A stretch of DNA of 64,000 bases from Maribacter flavus. GTDB taxonomy: Bacteria > Bacteroidota > Bacteroidia > Flavobacteriales > Flavobacteriaceae. Of this stretch, positions 17,096 through 25,799 are shown in pieces; positions within the stretch are counted from its first letter, which is position 1; the number at the start of each line of letters is the position of its first letter. The stretch spans positions 930,001-994,000 of the forward strand of contig NZ_VUOE01000001.1 of NCBI RefSeq assembly GCF_008386635.1, in the 5' to 3' direction. The translations under genes and the position numbers were made by a program. The notes under the pieces were generated by a model. It was given only the letters and a program-made list of their open reading frames with translations, made no database searches and had not been told where the DNA came from.

Positions 17096-20000
17096 CTATT
17101 CCAACTTGAGTTCTGAAGGTGAAGCTGCATTCTTTTTATCGGAAAAAATTCTGGCACTGGTCTTCATATCGGCATAACGTGGATCCGGGATGTAATCCTC
17201 CTTGCGCATTTTGATGACTTCGATGCTCAAGAAATCGAACTCGCTCACCACCTTTCCGTAAAACCGATAAATACCCCTGCCCCTAAAAGCATACTTGGCA
17301 GCTACCGGTGGAAACAACACCGTATCGAAAACCATTCCCTGCTGATCTACCAACGTGGCGAAATACATACGCTTCCCCGTATGGGTACTCGTATTTTTCA
17401 CCGTAACCAAATACCCATAAATATCTATATAACCGTTTACATAGTTCATTAGATCCTTGCTCCCGTTCGTATTCTTTGGAGGTTCTGCCAAGAGCTCGAA
17501 CGGACTGCACAGACAAAAACCCAATAGTTCCAATTGGGTAAAGGCGTCCTCTTGATCACTGGTATGCAATGGGGGAATCCTAAAATTTTGATGTACGGCC
17601 GGAAAAAGCTTTGGGTGCTCCAGCTTTGTCCCCCTGTTGAGAAACAAATGGGCCTTCCACAATAATTGGTGTTTGTTGACTCCCGTAAACCGGAACCCAT
17701 CGATACGTATAAGAATACTTATCTGTTCTATGGATATGACCACGCGGTCCAAGAAATCCTCCAAGGAGGTAAATATTCCTTCCCGACTCCTTTCCCTGAG
17801 GATACGTTCCGCTACCCTGCTTTCCAAATCGCGTAAATAGCCCAGTCCCAAGAAAATAGCTTCTCCGTAGATTACATTGTTATGATTGCTCCTATTGACA
17901 CAGGGCGGGTGTATGGTAGCCCCCAGCATGCGGGCTTCGTGGACATAGAATTCCGTCCGGTAGAAACCGCCCCCGTTATTAAGCACGGCCACCATATATT
18001 CCAAGGGATAGTAGGCCCTTAAGAACAGGGTCTGATAGCTTTCCACCGCATACGAAGCGGAATGTCCCTTGGCAAAGGCATAGCCGGCAAAACTGGCTAT
18101 CTGCTCCCACACCTCAAAAATAACACTGTCCGGCTCTCCCTTTTTGCGGCAATTCTCGATAAATTTTAAACGTACCTTTTCAAACTCTTCCCGCGAACGA
18201 AACTTTCCGCTCATTCCCCGCCGTAACACATCGGCTTCGCCCAAATCAAGGTCGGCAAAATAGTGGGCCACTTTGATCACATCTTCCTGATAGACCATGA
18301 CCCCATAGGTCTCCGGCATAATATCCAACATGACCGGATGCGCCTTCTCGGCTGTCCTCCCCTTTTCCCTATGCCTTAGGATGTACTCCCGCATCATACC
18401 GCTTTTGGCAACCCCTGGACGGATGATGGAACTGGCAGCCACAAGGCCCAGGTAATTATCCACTTCCAGCTTTTTCAACAGCATCCGCATGGCAGGGGAC
18501 TCCACATAAAAACACCCCATGCATTGGGCCGTCTTGATCAGGTTGTTGATCCTGGGATCTTTTTTGAACTTTTTGACATCGTGGATATCGATTTCCTGGG
18601 TATTACCCATGCGGTTATAGGCGATGATCTCCAAGGATTCCTTAATTTTCGAGAGGCCCCTTTGGCCCAAAATATCGAACTTATAAAGTCCCACGTCTTC
18701 AGATATCACCATATCGAACTGTGTGGTAGGAAACCCTTTGGGCGGCAAATGCGTGGCCGAAAACCAATGTATGGGCCTTTCGCTGATCAAAATACCTCCG
18801 GCATGAATGCTCAGATAATTGGGCATTCCCATGATCAACCGACCGTATTTCAACACCAGCCGTGCCACCTCATCAAGCTTTCCCGGATCGAACTTTCCTT
18901 CGGCGAGAAAATCGATTTCATTTTTTGGAAGCCCAAATACCTTCCCCAACTCACGGATAACGCCCCTTTCCTTAAAAGTAACGTAGGTACCCAAAAGGGC
19001 CACATGCTCAAAACGGTCAAATATATATTGGGTCATCACCGGTCGATCATGGTGTGAAAAATCGATATCAAAATCCGGGGGGTTGGTTCGATAGAGGTTT
19101 ATGAAGCGCTCAAAATATAGGTCGAGTTCCATGGGGTCCACATCGGTAATTCGCAACAGATAAGCCACGATACTATTGGCGCCGCTACCCCTGCCCACGT
19201 AAAAGAATCCACGTTTTCGCGCATAGGAAATAATATCCCAGTTGATCAGGAAATAGGAAACAAAACCTTTTTCCTTGATCAGCCCCAACTCCTTCTTCAA
19301 ACGCTCCATGATCTCCTCGCCCACCTCTTGGTATCGGTACGGTAGGCCTTCCCTACACAATCGCTCGATCATTGTATCATCTTCCTCCTTGGATCCCGTA
19401 TAGGTTCGTAGGTTTTGGGAAACCCTGTCCTTTGAAAAATCAAAATGGATGGAACAGGTGTTCAACAATTTTTCCGTGTTTTCCAAGATAAAGGAGTATT
19501 CTGAAAAAGCGGCCACTAGATTCTCTATAGGATACATTTTTTCATCCTCGCTGCCTTCCTCCGTTTTCTCCAACTTGCTTAACAGCACATTCCTATCAAT
19601 GGCCCGTAGCAACCTATGGGCATTGAAATCGCCCTTATGCCGAAAGGTCACCGGTTGTTGCACCACCAACTTGTCCCTCAACCCCTTTATTCTTGAAAAT
19701 GGCAACTTACGCAGGTCTGCTATCGATATTCCTATAAACTCGTGTGCCCCAAAGTGTACCATTTCATTGAGAAGCACCTTTTCAAAAGGATAGACTGCAT
19801 AGGCATTTTGAAAGCGTGGAGCCCGGGAAGGGAACCTTTTTTCCTCATGAAGATGTTTGGACAGGAAATTGTTCAGTTCCAAATAGCCTTCGTTGTTTTT
19901 GGCTATGCCTATAAAACAGGGGTCGACACCATTTCTAAAATCGATTCCCAATAGGGGACGTACATCATATTCAGGGGCCTTGCGTACAAAATTCAGCGCC

Positions 20001-20128
20001 GCGGACGTGTTGTTGATATCGGTCAGTACCAATTTCGACACCCTATTTTTTTGTGCCATGCGCAGAAGTTCCTCTTCGGAAAAGGTTCCGTAGCGCAAAC
20101 TGTAATATGTGTGGCAGTTTAAATACAA
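17096..20128 (-). CDS. dnaE2: error-prone DNA polymerase III alpha subunit (DnaE2 type)
   Basis: A 1010-residue C-family DNA polymerase. The PHP domain is at the N-terminus (LNCHTYYSLRYGTFSEEEL), followed by the palm with GRGSGANSIVAYLL (about 315) and the catalytic aspartates in PPDFDIDFS; the third Asp is in YKFDILGQRGLSKIKESLE. A fingers domain with FAKGHSASYAVESYQT and a C-terminal OB-fold-like part follow. The length is below that of replicative DnaE (about 1150-1450) and fits the DnaE2/ImuC group used for mutagenic bypass of DNA damage. It lies 110 bases downstream of a DinB gene in the same direction. No imuA or imuB gene is seen next to it. Confidence 0.88.
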   Translation of the reverse strand: MYLNCHTYYSLRYGTFSEEELLRMAQKNRVSKLVLTDINNTSAALNFVRKAPEYDVRPLLGIDFRNGVDPCFIGIAKNNEGYLELNNFLSKHLHEEKRFPSRAPRFQNAYAVYPFEKVLLNEMVHFGAHEFIGISIADLRKLPFSRIKGLRDKLVVQQPVTFRHKGDFNAHRLLRAIDRNVLLSKLEKTEEGSEDEKMYPIENLVAAFSEYSFILENTEKLLNTCSIHFDFSKDRVSQNLRTYTGSKEEDDTMIERLCREGLPYRYQEVGEEIMERLKKELGLIKEKGFVSYFLINWDIISYARKRGFFYVGRGSGANSIVAYLLRITDVDPMELDLYFERFINLYRTNPPDFDIDFSHHDRPVMTQYIFDRFEHVALLGTYVTFKERGVIRELGKVFGLPKNEIDFLAEGKFDPGKLDEVARLVLKYGRLIMGMPNYLSIHAGGILISERPIHWFSATHLPPKGFPTTQFDMVISEDVGLYKFDILGQRGLSKIKESLEIIAYNRMGNTQEIDIHDVKKFKKDPRINNLIKTAQCMGCFYVESPAMRMLLKKLEVDNYLGLVAASSIIRPGVAKSGMMREYILRHREKGRTAEKAHPVMLDIMPETYGVMVYQEDVIKVAHYFADLDLGEADVLRRGMSGKFRSREEFEKVRLKFIENCRKKGEPDSVIFEVWEQIASFAGYAFAKGHSASYAVESYQTLFLRAYYPLEYMVAVLNNGGGFYRTEFYVHEARMLGATIHPPCVNRSNHNNVIYGEAIFLGLGYLRDLESRVAERILRERSREGIFTSLEDFLDRVVISIEQISILIRIDGFRFTGVNKHQLLWKAHLFLNRGTKLEHPKLFPAVHQNFRIPPLHTSDQEDAFTQLELLGFCLCSPFELLAEPPKNTNGSKDLMNYVNGYIDIYGYLVTVKNTSTHTGKRMYFATLVDQQGMVFDTVLFPPVAAKYAFRGRGIYRFYGKVVSEFDFLSIEVIKMRKEDYIPDPRYADMKTSARIFSDKKNAASPSELKLE

Positions 20129-20238
20129 GGGGCAAATTCAAGTTCAAGTGTCAAGTTCAAAAGCTACTAGTTGTTGGTTGTTGGTAATCAATAACATCTA
20201 ATTCTAACAACTAGCAACTAACAACCAGTAACTAATTT
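20129..20238. repeat. TTG/CAA-rich imperfect inverted repeat between dinB and dnaE2
   Basis: The gap holds a tandem AAGTTCAAG repeat (about 20138-20160) and then a run of TAGTTGTTGGTTGTTGGT that is roughly complementary to CAACTAGCAACTAACAACCAG further on (about 20205-20232). Together they can fold into a long imperfect stem. Similar low-complexity intergenic sequences are frequent in Flavobacteriia. It carries no gene and may separate expression of the two polymerases. Confidence 0.55.
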
Positions 20239-21456
20239 TTACTGTTTCCGATGCGCCAGCACGATGGGCGGTCTCCCATCGAACGGATTGTGCATGCGTC
20301 CAATGGTATTCTTTCCCATGGCCGAGGCCCTAACCACGCTCTTTTCCCCAAAGCGGTTCCTAATATGGTCCATGGCATGGTACAGGTTGAGCCGCTCCTC
20401 GGTATCGTCAAAAAGATTGATCTGATAATTGCCCGATACCAAATGACTGAACCGGATACCTATCAACCGCACCAATAACCTTCGGTTATAAAGTACCCTG
20501 AACAGTTCCAAAATTTTGGGAATCAGGATATGGTCCGCACTCGTATAGGGAATCCGCAACTGCTTGGAATAGGTATTAAAATCAGAATAGCGAATCTTTA
20601 CCGTAATGCAGGCCGTTAACTTTTCGCCCCGGCGGAGCTGGTAGGCCAGGTTCTCCGTCATGGCGATAAGGATCCCTTTCAACTTTGCCACGTCAATAGT
20701 GTCCTGATCAAAGGTACGCTCCGTAGAAATGGACTTTCGGTCACAAAACGGGACCACCGGGGAATGATCTATGCCATTGGCCCTTTTCCAAATGACCGTG
20801 CCATTTTTACCAAGAACGCGCTGCATGACGTCCATGGGCATTTCCTGTATGGTCCGCACCTTCCGTAATCCCAGATTCCTGAGCGTTTGATAGGTCTTAT
20901 CGCCCACCATGGGAATCTTTTTTATGGAAAGTGGGGCCAAAAAGGGTTTTTCCAGGCCGTAATCTATCTTCAATTGGTTATTGGGCTTCGCCTCATTGGT
21001 AGCCACTTTGGAGACTACTTTGTTGACCGAAAGTCCAAAGGAAATAGGGAGCCCGGTTTCCCTGATAATTCTGTGCCGTAGTTCAGAGGCATATTTATAG
21101 GCTCCAAAAAAACGGTCCATCCCTGTAAGATCGGCATAGAATTCATCGATACTGGACTTTTCAAAAAGGGGCACGCTTTCCTTGATGATATCCGTGACCA
21201 CATCTGAAAATTGACTGTAGGTCCCTGCGTTTCCCCTAATCTGTATCGCTTCGGGGCAAAGTTCCTTGGCCATTTTCATGGGCATGCCGGAGTGCACACC
21301 ATATCCACGGGTCTCATAACTACATGCCGCTACCACCCCACGGTCACTCAACCCACCCACAAGGATAGGTTTCTTCAACAGTTTACTGTCCAGTCTACGC
21401 TCTACGGACACAAAAAAGGTATCCAAATCCAAATGTAAAATCGTCTTGTCCATCAT
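20239..21456 (-). CDS. dinB: DNA polymerase IV (DinB, Y-family)
   Basis: A 405-residue translesion polymerase. The N-terminus has the first catalytic aspartate in LHLDLDTFFVSVERR, and the palm has KSSIDEFYADLTG with the Asp-Glu pair. Helix-hairpin-helix residues IKKIPMVGDKTYQTLRNLGL (about 185) and the little-finger domain with SISTERTFDQDT follow. It copies damaged DNA with low fidelity and is usually under SOS control. The start has two adjacent methionines. It precedes dnaE2 on the same strand, and the pair resembles the mutagenesis cassettes of other bacteria with DinB in place of ImuB. No LexA site could be identified by eye. Confidence 0.92.
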   Translation of the reverse strand: MMDKTILHLDLDTFFVSVERRLDSKLLKKPILVGGLSDRGVVAACSYETRGYGVHSGMPMKMAKELCPEAIQIRGNAGTYSQFSDVVTDIIKESVPLFEKSSIDEFYADLTGMDRFFGAYKYASELRHRIIRETGLPISFGLSVNKVVSKVATNEAKPNNQLKIDYGLEKPFLAPLSIKKIPMVGDKTYQTLRNLGLRKVRTIQEMPMDVMQRVLGKNGTVIWKRANGIDHSPVVPFCDRKSISTERTFDQDTIDVAKLKGILIAMTENLAYQLRRGEKLTACITVKIRYSDFNTYSKQLRIPYTSADHILIPKILELFRVLYNRRLLVRLIGIRFSHLVSGNYQINLFDDTEERLNLYHAMDHIRNRFGEKSVVRASAMGKNTIGRMHNPFDGRPPIVLAHRKQ

Positions 21457-21581
21457 CGATTAAAAAAGGAAGACTAATTTATGGAATAAATCCATATTAT
21501 TGGAAATAATCCATCTTTATTTTATGCCTTTACATGCAGAATATGATTATTTTTAAAATCCATTCTAAAAATTGAAAAACT

Positions 21582-22403
21582 ATGATAAAACCTGTCGCAT
21601 TGCTCTGCAAGGGTCTTTTACTAACCGCTTTTATCTGTTCAACCAGCTGTAAGGACAACAAAAAAGCCGCTGAAAAAGTTGTTCCGGAACAACCCAAAGA
21701 TCAATGGATAGCCATTTTTAATGGTGAAGACCTCAACGGTTGGACCATGAAGATAAACGGATACCCATTAGGGGAGAATTTTGGAAATACTTTTAGGGTA
21801 GAGGACAGTATCCTAAAAATACGTTACGATGGATACGGCCCCGAATTTGGCGAGCGCTTCGGTGCCCTTTTCTATAATAAGGAATTAATGGATTACCGAT
21901 TAAAAGTAGAATATCGGTTTGTGGGCGAAACCGCTCCCGGTGCCCCGGAATGGGGCTATAGGGACAGCGGGGTACAAATACACACCCAACCGCCCAATAC
22001 TGTTCAATTGAACCAAGGTTTCCCCATTTGTCTGGAGTACAATCTGCACGGGGGCAGTGGTACCGATGACAGACCTCTAGGCGCTATTTGCGGTATAGGA
22101 ATGAAGGTAGAGATAGATGGGGAACGAAGTGACCTGTTCTGCAATCCGGCCAAAGTGGCCAAAACCTTCCACGGAGATCAATGGATAACGGTTGAAATTG
22201 ATGTACAAGACGGAAAAATGAAGCACTTTGTAAACGGGGAGGAAATCATGAGCTATACCAATCCCGTATATGATCCAGAAAACGAATTTGCAAGGGCCTT
22301 TATCAAAGAAGGTGATTCCACGGTAAAAAGTGGCTATATTTCCCTGCAATCCAACAGCCACCCCATCGATTTTAGAAAAATAGAACTCTTACCATACAAC
22401 TAG
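21582..22403 (+). CDS. DUF1080 lipoprotein, probable 3-keto-glycoside hydrolase
   Basis: A 273-residue lipoprotein with lipobox STSC (cysteine 23). The rest is a single concanavalin-like DUF1080 domain: IAIFNGEDLNGWTMKINGYPLGENFGNTF, YRDSGVQIHTQPP, ICLEYNLHGG and the closing KSGYISLQSNSHPIDFRKIELLPY. Members of this family have been shown to cut glycosides that were first oxidised at C3, and others are only annotated as such. The next gene (16 bases on) is a D-2-hydroxyacid dehydrogenase, probably in one transcript. Exported Gfo/Idh/MocA oxidoreductases at 24473 and 28375 could supply 3-keto substrates; that link is inference. Confidence 0.85.
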   Translation: MIKPVALLCKGLLLTAFICSTSCKDNKKAAEKVVPEQPKDQWIAIFNGEDLNGWTMKINGYPLGENFGNTFRVEDSILKIRYDGYGPEFGERFGALFYNKELMDYRLKVEYRFVGETAPGAPEWGYRDSGVQIHTQPPNTVQLNQGFPICLEYNLHGGSGTDDRPLGAICGIGMKVEIDGERSDLFCNPAKVAKTFHGDQWITVEIDVQDGKMKHFVNGEEIMSYTNPVYDPENEFARAFIKEGDSTVKSGYISLQSNSHPIDFRKIELLPYN

Positions 22404-22419
22404 CCCAAAAACTATCACC

Positions 22420-23379
22420 ATGAAAGTATTGGTTTCCTTGAACTTTCCTCCCTTGGGTATAGAAATGCTCAAACAAGAAGGATTGGATGTTACCGTTTGG
22501 AAAAATGATATCCCTATGACCCGGGAAGAACTTATCCAGGCCACTAAGAAACACGATATACTATTGTCCTCTAGTATTTATACGTTGGATGCCGATTTTC
22601 TGGAAAAGAACAAACATTTAAAGCTCATTTCGCAATTTGCCGTGGGCTATAACAACATCGATATAGAAAAAGCGACGGAATTGGGTATCCCGGTCACCAA
22701 TACCCCGAATGCCATGACCGATGCCACTGCAGACATTGCCTTTGCATTGATGCTGGCCGTCTCCAGAAAAATGTTCCATATGCATAAGACCATTATATCC
22801 GGGGATTGGGGACATTTTAGGCCACAAGCCAATTTGGGCATGGAGCTAAAAGGGAAAACAGTCGGCATTTTTGGGATGGGACGAATAGGAAGCGAATTCG
22901 CCAGACGCTGCCGAGGGGCCTATAATATGAAAGTCATTTATCATAACAGGACACCCAACCCGGAGATGGAAAATGAGCTGGATGCGAGCTATGTATCCTT
23001 TGAGGAATTATTGAAAGAAAGCGATGTACTATCCGTTCATGCCGGGCTTTCAAATGAAACAAAGGGATTGTTTAATGCCGATGTATTTTCCAAAATGAAA
23101 TCTTCGGCCATTTTTATAAATACGGCCAGAGGAGGTCTACACGATGAAAAAAGCCTCATTGAAGCTTTACAAAATAAGGTCATATGGGGAGCCGGTCTCG
23201 ATGTTACCAATCCAGAACCCATGAATAAGGACAATCCCCTACTGAACATGGAAAATGTAGCGATCACTCCCCACATCGGTTCCGCGACCGTTGAGGCCCG
23301 CAACGAAATGTCCCGATTGGCGGCCTTGAACATCATTCAATTTTCAAGAGGCGAACCGTTGACAAACCTGGTTGACTAA
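22420..23379 (+). CDS. D-2-hydroxyacid dehydrogenase (glyoxylate/hydroxypyruvate reductase type)
   Basis: A 319-residue cytoplasmic NAD(P)-dependent dehydrogenase. The Rossmann motif GIFGMGRIGSEFARRC is near residue 150; the catalytic Arg is in NTARGG, the Glu in VTNPEP and the His in TPHIGSAT. The N-terminal half has the substrate domain with QFAVGYNNIDIEKATELGIPV. It would reduce a 2-keto acid such as glyoxylate or hydroxypyruvate to the D-hydroxy acid. HNRT after the second strand of the Rossmann fold, instead of an acidic residue, favours NADPH. It follows the DUF1080 gene by 16 bases; whether they share a pathway is unknown. Confidence 0.9.
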   Translation: MKVLVSLNFPPLGIEMLKQEGLDVTVWKNDIPMTREELIQATKKHDILLSSSIYTLDADFLEKNKHLKLISQFAVGYNNIDIEKATELGIPVTNTPNAMTDATADIAFALMLAVSRKMFHMHKTIISGDWGHFRPQANLGMELKGKTVGIFGMGRIGSEFARRCRGAYNMKVIYHNRTPNPEMENELDASYVSFEELLKESDVLSVHAGLSNETKGLFNADVFSKMKSSAIFINTARGGLHDEKSLIEALQNKVIWGAGLDVTNPEPMNKDNPLLNMENVAITPHIGSATVEARNEMSRLAALNIIQFSRGEPLTNLVD

Positions 23380-23728
23380 AAAATACAAAATTATTACCTC
23401 CAATTTTCCTAAGTCCAAAATCATACAAATTGGTTACCGCATCAATAATATAGGTTGAAAAAGTATCCTAGTTGTTGAATGCCCTCAGCTGCATCCAAAA
23501 TAATTGCCTAAGGCTTAAATTATCGATAATGTGTCTCCCTTAAAAGCTATGATTAATCATAATCGAACGAACAGTTTTACCTGTAGTCTATACTTCAACA
23601 AAAAACATTAATCCACTACATTAAACCATAGCTTTATGAAGTGATTACGTAAAGGTTAAATCTATAAATTTTAAATAATACGGTATAATAGTTGAGCATG
23701 GTTTAGGGAATATAAAATCACAATCCTT
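23380..23728. other. intergenic region, 349 bases
   Basis: AT-rich, with no open frame, RNA gene or clear hairpin. Possible promoter words for the following gene are TAGCTTTA near 23628 and TATAAT near 23685, neither with a convincing partner. I see nothing else. Confidence 0.5.
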
Positions 23729-24385
23729 ATGAAAAAAATTTCACTATTTACAATTCTTTTGGTCTGTCTTACCGCCTCGGCCCAAGAGCCCGAAGAAAAA
23801 TTGGTCATTGAAAAAGGTCAGTTAAGTTTAAGCGGTGCAGCTGCACTAAACTTTAGAAGCTATGAAATTGGAGCAATGAACGACCAAAGGGAAGTGAACA
23901 CAACAGGTGTTCAAATTGCCCCTCATTTGGGCTATCTAGTCAAAGATAATCTACAGATTGGACTTGGGTTGAGATATGCCCATAACAAAAACGAAAATGC
24001 TTTCCTATCGCCCACAACTAATAATATCATATATAGCACAAGCAATTCAATTGGGGCGACACCCTACATACGATTTTACAAAGGAATTGGAAAACAATTA
24101 TCGCTCTATGTCCAAGGAGAGATGGGCTATGATAGAATTTGGACCAATACGGATGACCCCATCGATTCAGGTAACGAATCCAAAGGTTATAATATGTTCC
24201 TTGGTATACGACCTGGAATCACCTATTTTATTGGAAATAAATGGGCCTTGGAAAGTAGTATAGGGGCATTGGGTTATTCCTATTACGAGACTGAATACGA
24301 GGATGGCAGGAGCACCAAATTAGATAGTTTCAATTTAAACCTGGATGCCTCCAATATATTTCTTGGATTGACTTATTATTTTTGA
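23729..24385 (+). CDS. small outer-membrane beta-barrel protein
   Basis: A 218-residue protein with a signal peptide cut after ASA (about residue 18). The mature part alternates hydrophobic and polar residues in about eight strands separated by turns (IAPHLGYLVKDNLQIGLGLRY, IGATPYIRFYKG, LSLYVQGEMGYDR, GIRPGITYFIGNKWALESSIG) and ends with FLGLTYYF, a terminal Phe as in outer-membrane barrels. It belongs with the OmpA/OmpW-like porin-type proteins common in Flavobacteriia. No function beyond an outer-membrane position can be assigned. It stands alone, after a 349-base gap and before a convergent terminator. Confidence 0.82.
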   Translation: MKKISLFTILLVCLTASAQEPEEKLVIEKGQLSLSGAAALNFRSYEIGAMNDQREVNTTGVQIAPHLGYLVKDNLQIGLGLRYAHNKNENAFLSPTTNNIIYSTSNSIGATPYIRFYKGIGKQLSLYVQGEMGYDRIWTNTDDPIDSGNESKGYNMFLGIRPGITYFIGNKWALESSIGALGYSYYETEYEDGRSTKLDSFNLNLDASNIFLGLTYYF

Positions 24386-24402
24386 GCACGAACTTTACAG
24401 AA

Positions 24403-24450
24403 AGCGTCGGATTTAAACTTTGATATCAAATCCGACGCTCTGTATTTTAA
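24403..24450. terminator. convergent intrinsic terminator
   Basis: AGCGTCGGATTT (24403-24414) pairs perfectly with AAATCCGACGCT (24428-24439). A T-rich tract follows on the plus strand. It separates the outer-membrane protein gene from the convergent oxidoreductase gene. Confidence 0.8.
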
Positions 24451-24472
24451 TATGCTGTTTTATTTTAGAAGA

Positions 24473-25588
24473 CTAAGTCCATTCGATCTGTATCTTCTCC
24501 CCACTCTTCGCCGCTTTAAAAATAGCATCGATGATCTTCATATCTTTTACCCCTTCCTCACCATCTACGGGCACAATGGGCTGCTTTCCTTCAAAAATAA
24601 GTTCTGCCATACCGTCCATTTGCAAGGTTTGATGGGTCACATGGGGCTGCTCCAGTTCGCCCTTGTGGGTGCGCCCTTGAATGGGACCGTAACCGGTGGA
24701 TGGTTTCATCTCCATCCAGCCCTTGGTACCGGTCATGAAAAATCGGTCCAAATTGTTCATGTTATAGGTAGACAGACAATTGGCCACAGCACCGCTTGGA
24801 AATCCCATTTGAAACTGTATCGTCTCATCCACCCCTTCCCTAAACTTCACCGGATCTGTCTTGGTTTCCTGGGCGGTCACCCAGATAGGGTCTTCACCCA
24901 GAACATACCTGGCCCCATTTATGGAATAAATACCTATATCCATCATGGCGCCGCCACCGGCAAGTTCCTTATCTAACCGCCATTGCGTAGGATCTCCGAT
25001 AACGAAACCGGACTGGCCCTGAAAAAATTTTGGCTGGCCGAATTCACCATCTTTTCGCATTTGGATGACGTGCACCGTTTTGGGCTCAAAATGCATCCTA
25101 TAACCGATCAACAATTTTACATTGGCCGCCTTACAGGCATCCACCATTCTTTGTCCTTCCTCGGCATTCACTCCCATGGGTTTTTCGCAAATGACGTGCT
25201 TTCCAGCCTTTGCCACCCGAATGGTCTGTTCACAATGCAATCCGTTAGGGGTAATGACATATACGGCGTCTATATCCTTGTTGTCCTTTATCGCATCAAA
25301 ATTCTCATAATTATAACAGTTCTTCGCGGGAATTTTGTATTTGGATTGCCAATCGGTAATTTTTGATGGGGTTCCACTGATGACACCCACCAATTTAGCC
25401 TTTTTACAGTCCAACATGGCTTCCGCCACCCTAGTACCATAGCTTCCAAGTCCCATAATGGCTACTCGTAGCATAGGCCCCTGATATTTTACTGAAGGAG
25501 CAGCGAAAAGATGAGCCGGATTGTTTAACAGCGAAACGCCAATTGATGAAATTGCGATATTCTCTAAAAATTTTCTTCTTGATGCCAT
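24473..25588 (-). CDS. Tat-exported Gfo/Idh/MocA-family oxidoreductase
   Basis: A 371-residue protein. The N-terminus has the twin-arginine pattern SRRKFLEN followed by a hydrophobic stretch, so it is likely folded with its cofactor and exported by Tat. The Rossmann motif VAIMGLGSYGTRVAE and the catalytic EKPMGVNAEEG are present, and the C-terminal domain has LAGGGAMMDIGIYSINGARYVLGEDP. It resembles glucose-fructose oxidoreductase and related glycoside-oxidising enzymes. It probably oxidises or transfers hydride on a sugar in the periplasm. Part of a pair with the similar gene at 28375. The function with the DUF1080 gene in a 3-keto-glycoside route is inferred. Confidence 0.87.
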   Translation of the reverse strand: MASRRKFLENIAISSIGVSLLNNPAHLFAAPSVKYQGPMLRVAIMGLGSYGTRVAEAMLDCKKAKLVGVISGTPSKITDWQSKYKIPAKNCYNYENFDAIKDNKDIDAVYVITPNGLHCEQTIRVAKAGKHVICEKPMGVNAEEGQRMVDACKAANVKLLIGYRMHFEPKTVHVIQMRKDGEFGQPKFFQGQSGFVIGDPTQWRLDKELAGGGAMMDIGIYSINGARYVLGEDPIWVTAQETKTDPVKFREGVDETIQFQMGFPSGAVANCLSTYNMNNLDRFFMTGTKGWMEMKPSTGYGPIQGRTHKGELEQPHVTHQTLQMDGMAELIFEGKQPIVPVDGEEGVKDMKIIDAIFKAAKSGEKIQIEWT

Positions 25589-25799
25589 GATAATCTAGTT
25601 TAAATCAACCACATAAAAATAGTGTTTTTCATACACCTAATACCGGTTCGCTAAATATATCAAAATAAAAAATGCCGTTTTGGACAATCCAGTATTTGCC
25701 CCCAACATTTTGGCAGAAAATACGTTATCATAAAACATCGAATTTTATAGCTTTAACGAAACTAGAAAAAGTGGATATATTTTGATTTTTAAATTTTAC

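Noticed and set aside
18524-19057. Plus-strand open frame of 177 codons
   Set aside because: It is antisense to the conserved palm domain of dnaE2, with unlikely composition.
20129-20238. CRISPR-like repeat array
   Set aside because: The repeats are short, irregular and without equal spacers, and no cas gene is near.
24452-24976. Plus-strand open frame of 174 codons opposite the oxidoreductase
   Set aside because: It is antisense to the conserved C-terminal domain of the Gfo/Idh/MocA gene and has no family features.
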